Assembly (NCBI GenBank): GCA_903929895.1
Contig: CAIYWM010000689.1
Coordinates: 1 to 15,318 of the forward strand
Reading direction: 5' to 3'
DNA length: 15,318 bases
Source: an uncultured Alphaproteobacteria bacterium
Lineage (GTDB): Bacteria > Pseudomonadota > Alphaproteobacteria > Reyranellales > Reyranellaceae
The notes under the pieces are model-generated. The model did not search any database. It saw nothing but the letters and a program-made list of their open reading frames with translations, and was not told the origin of the DNA. Shown here piece by piece: positions 13,777 through 15,318 of the stretch. Position numbers and translations under genes: made by a program. Numbering within the stretch: the first letter of the stretch is position 1; the number at the start of each line of letters is the position of its first letter.

Positions 13777-14661
13777 ATGTCAGGTTCACTGAACGCCAAT
13801 GCCGGCCCGCGTATCCGCTACAAATCGGATGAAAGCGCGCCTTACGAGACGATCACGGTCGACAAGCTGACGCCGATCATCGGCGCGGAGCTGGGTGGCG
13901 TCGACCTCAGCAAGCCGCTCTCGAACCGCCAGCAGGACGAGATCCACCGCGCGCTGGCCGAGAACCTCGTCATCTTCTTCCGCGACCAGGTGCTGACGCC
14001 TGAGCAGCACATGTCGTTCGGCCGCCTGTTCGGCGACCTGCATGTCCATCCGGCGGCGCCGCACGAGCCCGGCATGCCCGAGATGATGATGATTCACGCC
14101 GACAAGAACAGCCCGCGTGCCAACGGCGAGGGCTGGCACACCGACGTGAGCTGCGAGGTCGAGCCGCCGATGGGCTCGATCCTGCACATCAAGACCTGTC
14201 CGCCGCGCGGCGGCGACACGCTGTTCGCCAACATGTATGCGGCCTACGATGCGCTGTCGGATCGCATGAAGGCCTATCTCGACGGCATGATCGCCCTGCA
14301 TGACGGCGAGCCGGTCTATCGCGGCCTGTTCAAGCCGATCGGGGTGGCCGACAAGCCCGAATATCCGCGGGCCGAGCATCCGGTGGTGCGCACCCATCCG
14401 GTGACCGGCCGGAAGTGCCTCTACGTCAATTCCGGATTCACCAGCCGCCTGCTCGGCGTGCCGCGCGACGAGGGCGATGCCATCCTGCGCTACCTCTACC
14501 AGCACATGGAGAACCCGCTCTTCCAGTGCCGCTTCCGCTGGCGCGAGAACTCGATCGCCTTCTGGGACAATCGCTGCGCCCAGCATCGCGCCATGTGGGA
14601 CTACTGGCCCCACACGCGCAGCGGCCATCGCGTGACCGTCAAGGGCGACCGCCCGTTCTAG
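13777..14661 (+). CDS. TauD/TfdA-family Fe(II)/2-oxoglutarate dioxygenase, complete
   Basis: The 294-residue enzyme has the full catalytic set. Iron ligands are His121 and Asp123 in GWHTDVS and His270 in WDNRCAQH. Arg281, 11 residues after the last His, is placed to bind 2-oxoglutarate. Arg285 sits where TauD binds the sulfonate of taurine, so an anionic substrate is likely. Other family features are LGGVDLSKPLS at 39-49, NLVIFFRDQ at 63-71 and PPRGGDTLFANMYAAYDAL at 142-160. The ATG lies 16 nt after the receptor 3 stop with a weak GGAG site (CAACGGAGATAGTC), so both genes form one LysR-controlled operon. It is clearly a different subtype from the TfdA-like gene at the left edge. Taurine itself is not proven: no tauABC genes are nearby. 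Confidence 0.94.
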   Translation: MSGSLNANAGPRIRYKSDESAPYETITVDKLTPIIGAELGGVDLSKPLSNRQQDEIHRALAENLVIFFRDQVLTPEQHMSFGRLFGDLHVHPAAPHEPGMPEMMMIHADKNSPRANGEGWHTDVSCEVEPPMGSILHIKTCPPRGGDTLFANMYAAYDALSDRMKAYLDGMIALHDGEPVYRGLFKPIGVADKPEYPRAEHPVVRTHPVTGRKCLYVNSGFTSRLLGVPRDEGDAILRYLYQHMENPLFQCRFRWRENSIAFWDNRCAQHRAMWDYWPHTRSGHRVTVKGDRPF

Positions 14662-15318
14662 TTACGCTCGGGCCCGGGCGGGCTGCAGGGCCGGGGCGGA
14701 AACGGCGTGCGCGGCCAGGCGCTTGCGGTCGGTCTCGGGGCGGATGAAGAGCAGGCCGATGAGGCCGCCGGCGAGCAGCAGCACGCCGAGAATGACATAG
14801 CCCTGTTCGTAGCCGGCAAGGGGCGTCGAGGCATTCTGGATCATCGATCCCATGATCCGGGGGGCGAGGACGCCGGCGAAGGTCACGACCGAGGTGGTGA
14901 TCGCCAGCATCGCCGCGCGCTGCGGGTGCGGAGTGAGTTCGCTGATGATCATCGGCAGGACGACATAGATCGTGCTGCCGATGGCGGAGCCGAACACCAG
15001 GAAGGCGATCTTGAGAGCGTCCGTCGGCATGGCGCCGACGAACGGGAGGACGCACCCGCCGGCAATGATCGCGATACATGGCAGCACGCCGCGGCAGACG
15101 CGGCTGGAGACACCCTTCCTCTTGAGGCGCTGGGAGACGAAGCCGCCGGCCAGCACGACGAGGGCGCCGAAGACCCACGGCAGCACGGTGAGATTGCCGC
15201 CGAGCTTCTGGCTGAAGCCGAGGCCCGCGACCAGGTACGAGGTGAACCAGGTGAGACCCAGGGCCAGGCCCCAGTAGCTGGCGAAGCCCGCGGCACAGAC
15301 GGCAAGGATGGTGGGGCA
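14662..15318 (-). CDS. MFS transporter, C-terminal half (start beyond window)
   Basis: The last 218 residues of a major facilitator superfamily permease are visible and the frame is open at the right edge. Six hydrophobic segments fit helices 7-12, at roughly 1-30, 43-60, 75-95, 102-124, 135-155 and 170-192 of the visible part. The basic loop SQRLKRKG at 62-69 corresponds to the conserved cytoplasmic loop between helices 8 and 9. RPETDRKRL at 193-201 begins the cytoplasmic tail. SAIGSTIYVVLPMIISELTP is typical of the anion:cation or metabolite permease branches, but the substrate cannot be read. Its TAA stop directly abuts the TAG of the convergent dioxygenase gene with no base between. Confidence 0.9.
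   Translation of the reverse strand, partial: CPTILAVCAAGFASYWGLALGLTWFTSYLVAGLGFSQKLGGNLTVLPWVFGALVVLAGGFVSQRLKRKGVSSRVCRGVLPCIAIIAGGCVLPFVGAMPTDALKIAFLVFGSAIGSTIYVVLPMIISELTPHPQRAAMLAITTSVVTFAGVLAPRIMGSMIQNASTPLAGYEQGYVILGVLLLAGGLIGLLFIRPETDRKRLAAHAVSAPALQPARARA

Noticed and set aside
13786..14628. 280-codon minus-strand open frame opposite the TauD-family gene
   Set aside because: The plus-strand gene carries all iron and 2-oxoglutarate residues; the reverse frame shows only composition-driven sequence.
1..15318. Search for a defence system, CRISPR array, prophage, toxin-antitoxin pair, reverse transcriptase, tRNA or insertion sequence
   Set aside because: No repeats with regular spacing, no transposase or integrase motifs and no tRNA-like folds were seen; all long genes fall into transport, hydrolysis, oxidation or regulation families.

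Overview
The window is an ordinary-looking stretch of a high-G+C proteobacterial chromosome, most likely an alphaproteobacterium rich in periplasmic solute receptors. Reyranella, Bradyrhizobium and Rhodospirillales-type genomes are candidates; this is inferred from gene content and base composition, and the genus is not established. There are 17 protein genes, with the first and last cut by the window edges. I see no tRNA, rRNA, CRISPR array, insertion sequence, phage gene or other sign of a mobile island. The theme is uptake and breakdown of small organic acids, esters or amides.

Layout: (a) 1-1828, minus strand: a family VIII esterase / class C beta-lactamase-fold hydrolase followed 11 nt later by a TfdA-like 2-oxoglutarate dioxygenase that runs off the left edge. 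(b) 1904-3804, plus strand: a short-chain dehydrogenase resembling the dehydrogenase domain of peroxisomal multifunctional enzyme (HSD17B4), then a Bug/TctC solute receptor, closed by a good terminator. (c) 3878-6668: an exported four-cysteine lectin-like protein (minus), an unknown membrane protein (plus) and an amidase-signature hydrolase (minus). (d) 6777-8383, plus: a small membrane protein, then a metallo-beta-lactamase-fold hydrolase paired with a NIPSNAP protein, followed by a strong UUCG-capped hairpin. (e) 8536-11727, plus: a second Bug receptor, an alpha/beta-hydrolase starting 2 nt after it, and an ABC-type extracellular solute-binding protein. (f) 11761-14661: a LysR regulator divergent from a third Bug receptor and a TauD-family dioxygenase, with overlapping T-N11-A boxes between them. 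(g) 14662-15318, minus: the C-terminal half of an MFS transporter whose stop codon abuts that of the dioxygenase.

How it fits together (inference): three Bug receptors each sit beside a different catabolic enzyme, yet no TctA/TctB membrane subunits and no ABC permease or ATPase are present. The receptors must use membrane partners encoded elsewhere, or act as sensors. The LysR-Bug-dioxygenase block is the most convincing regulated unit. I found no clearly new molecular system. The most noteworthy points are the TGCA boxes repeated every 9 bp in the LysR promoter region, the shared GCTAG[T/G]CT element about 25 nt upstream of three start codons, the TfdA-like enzyme, and the orphan receptors of two transporter classes in one gene string.
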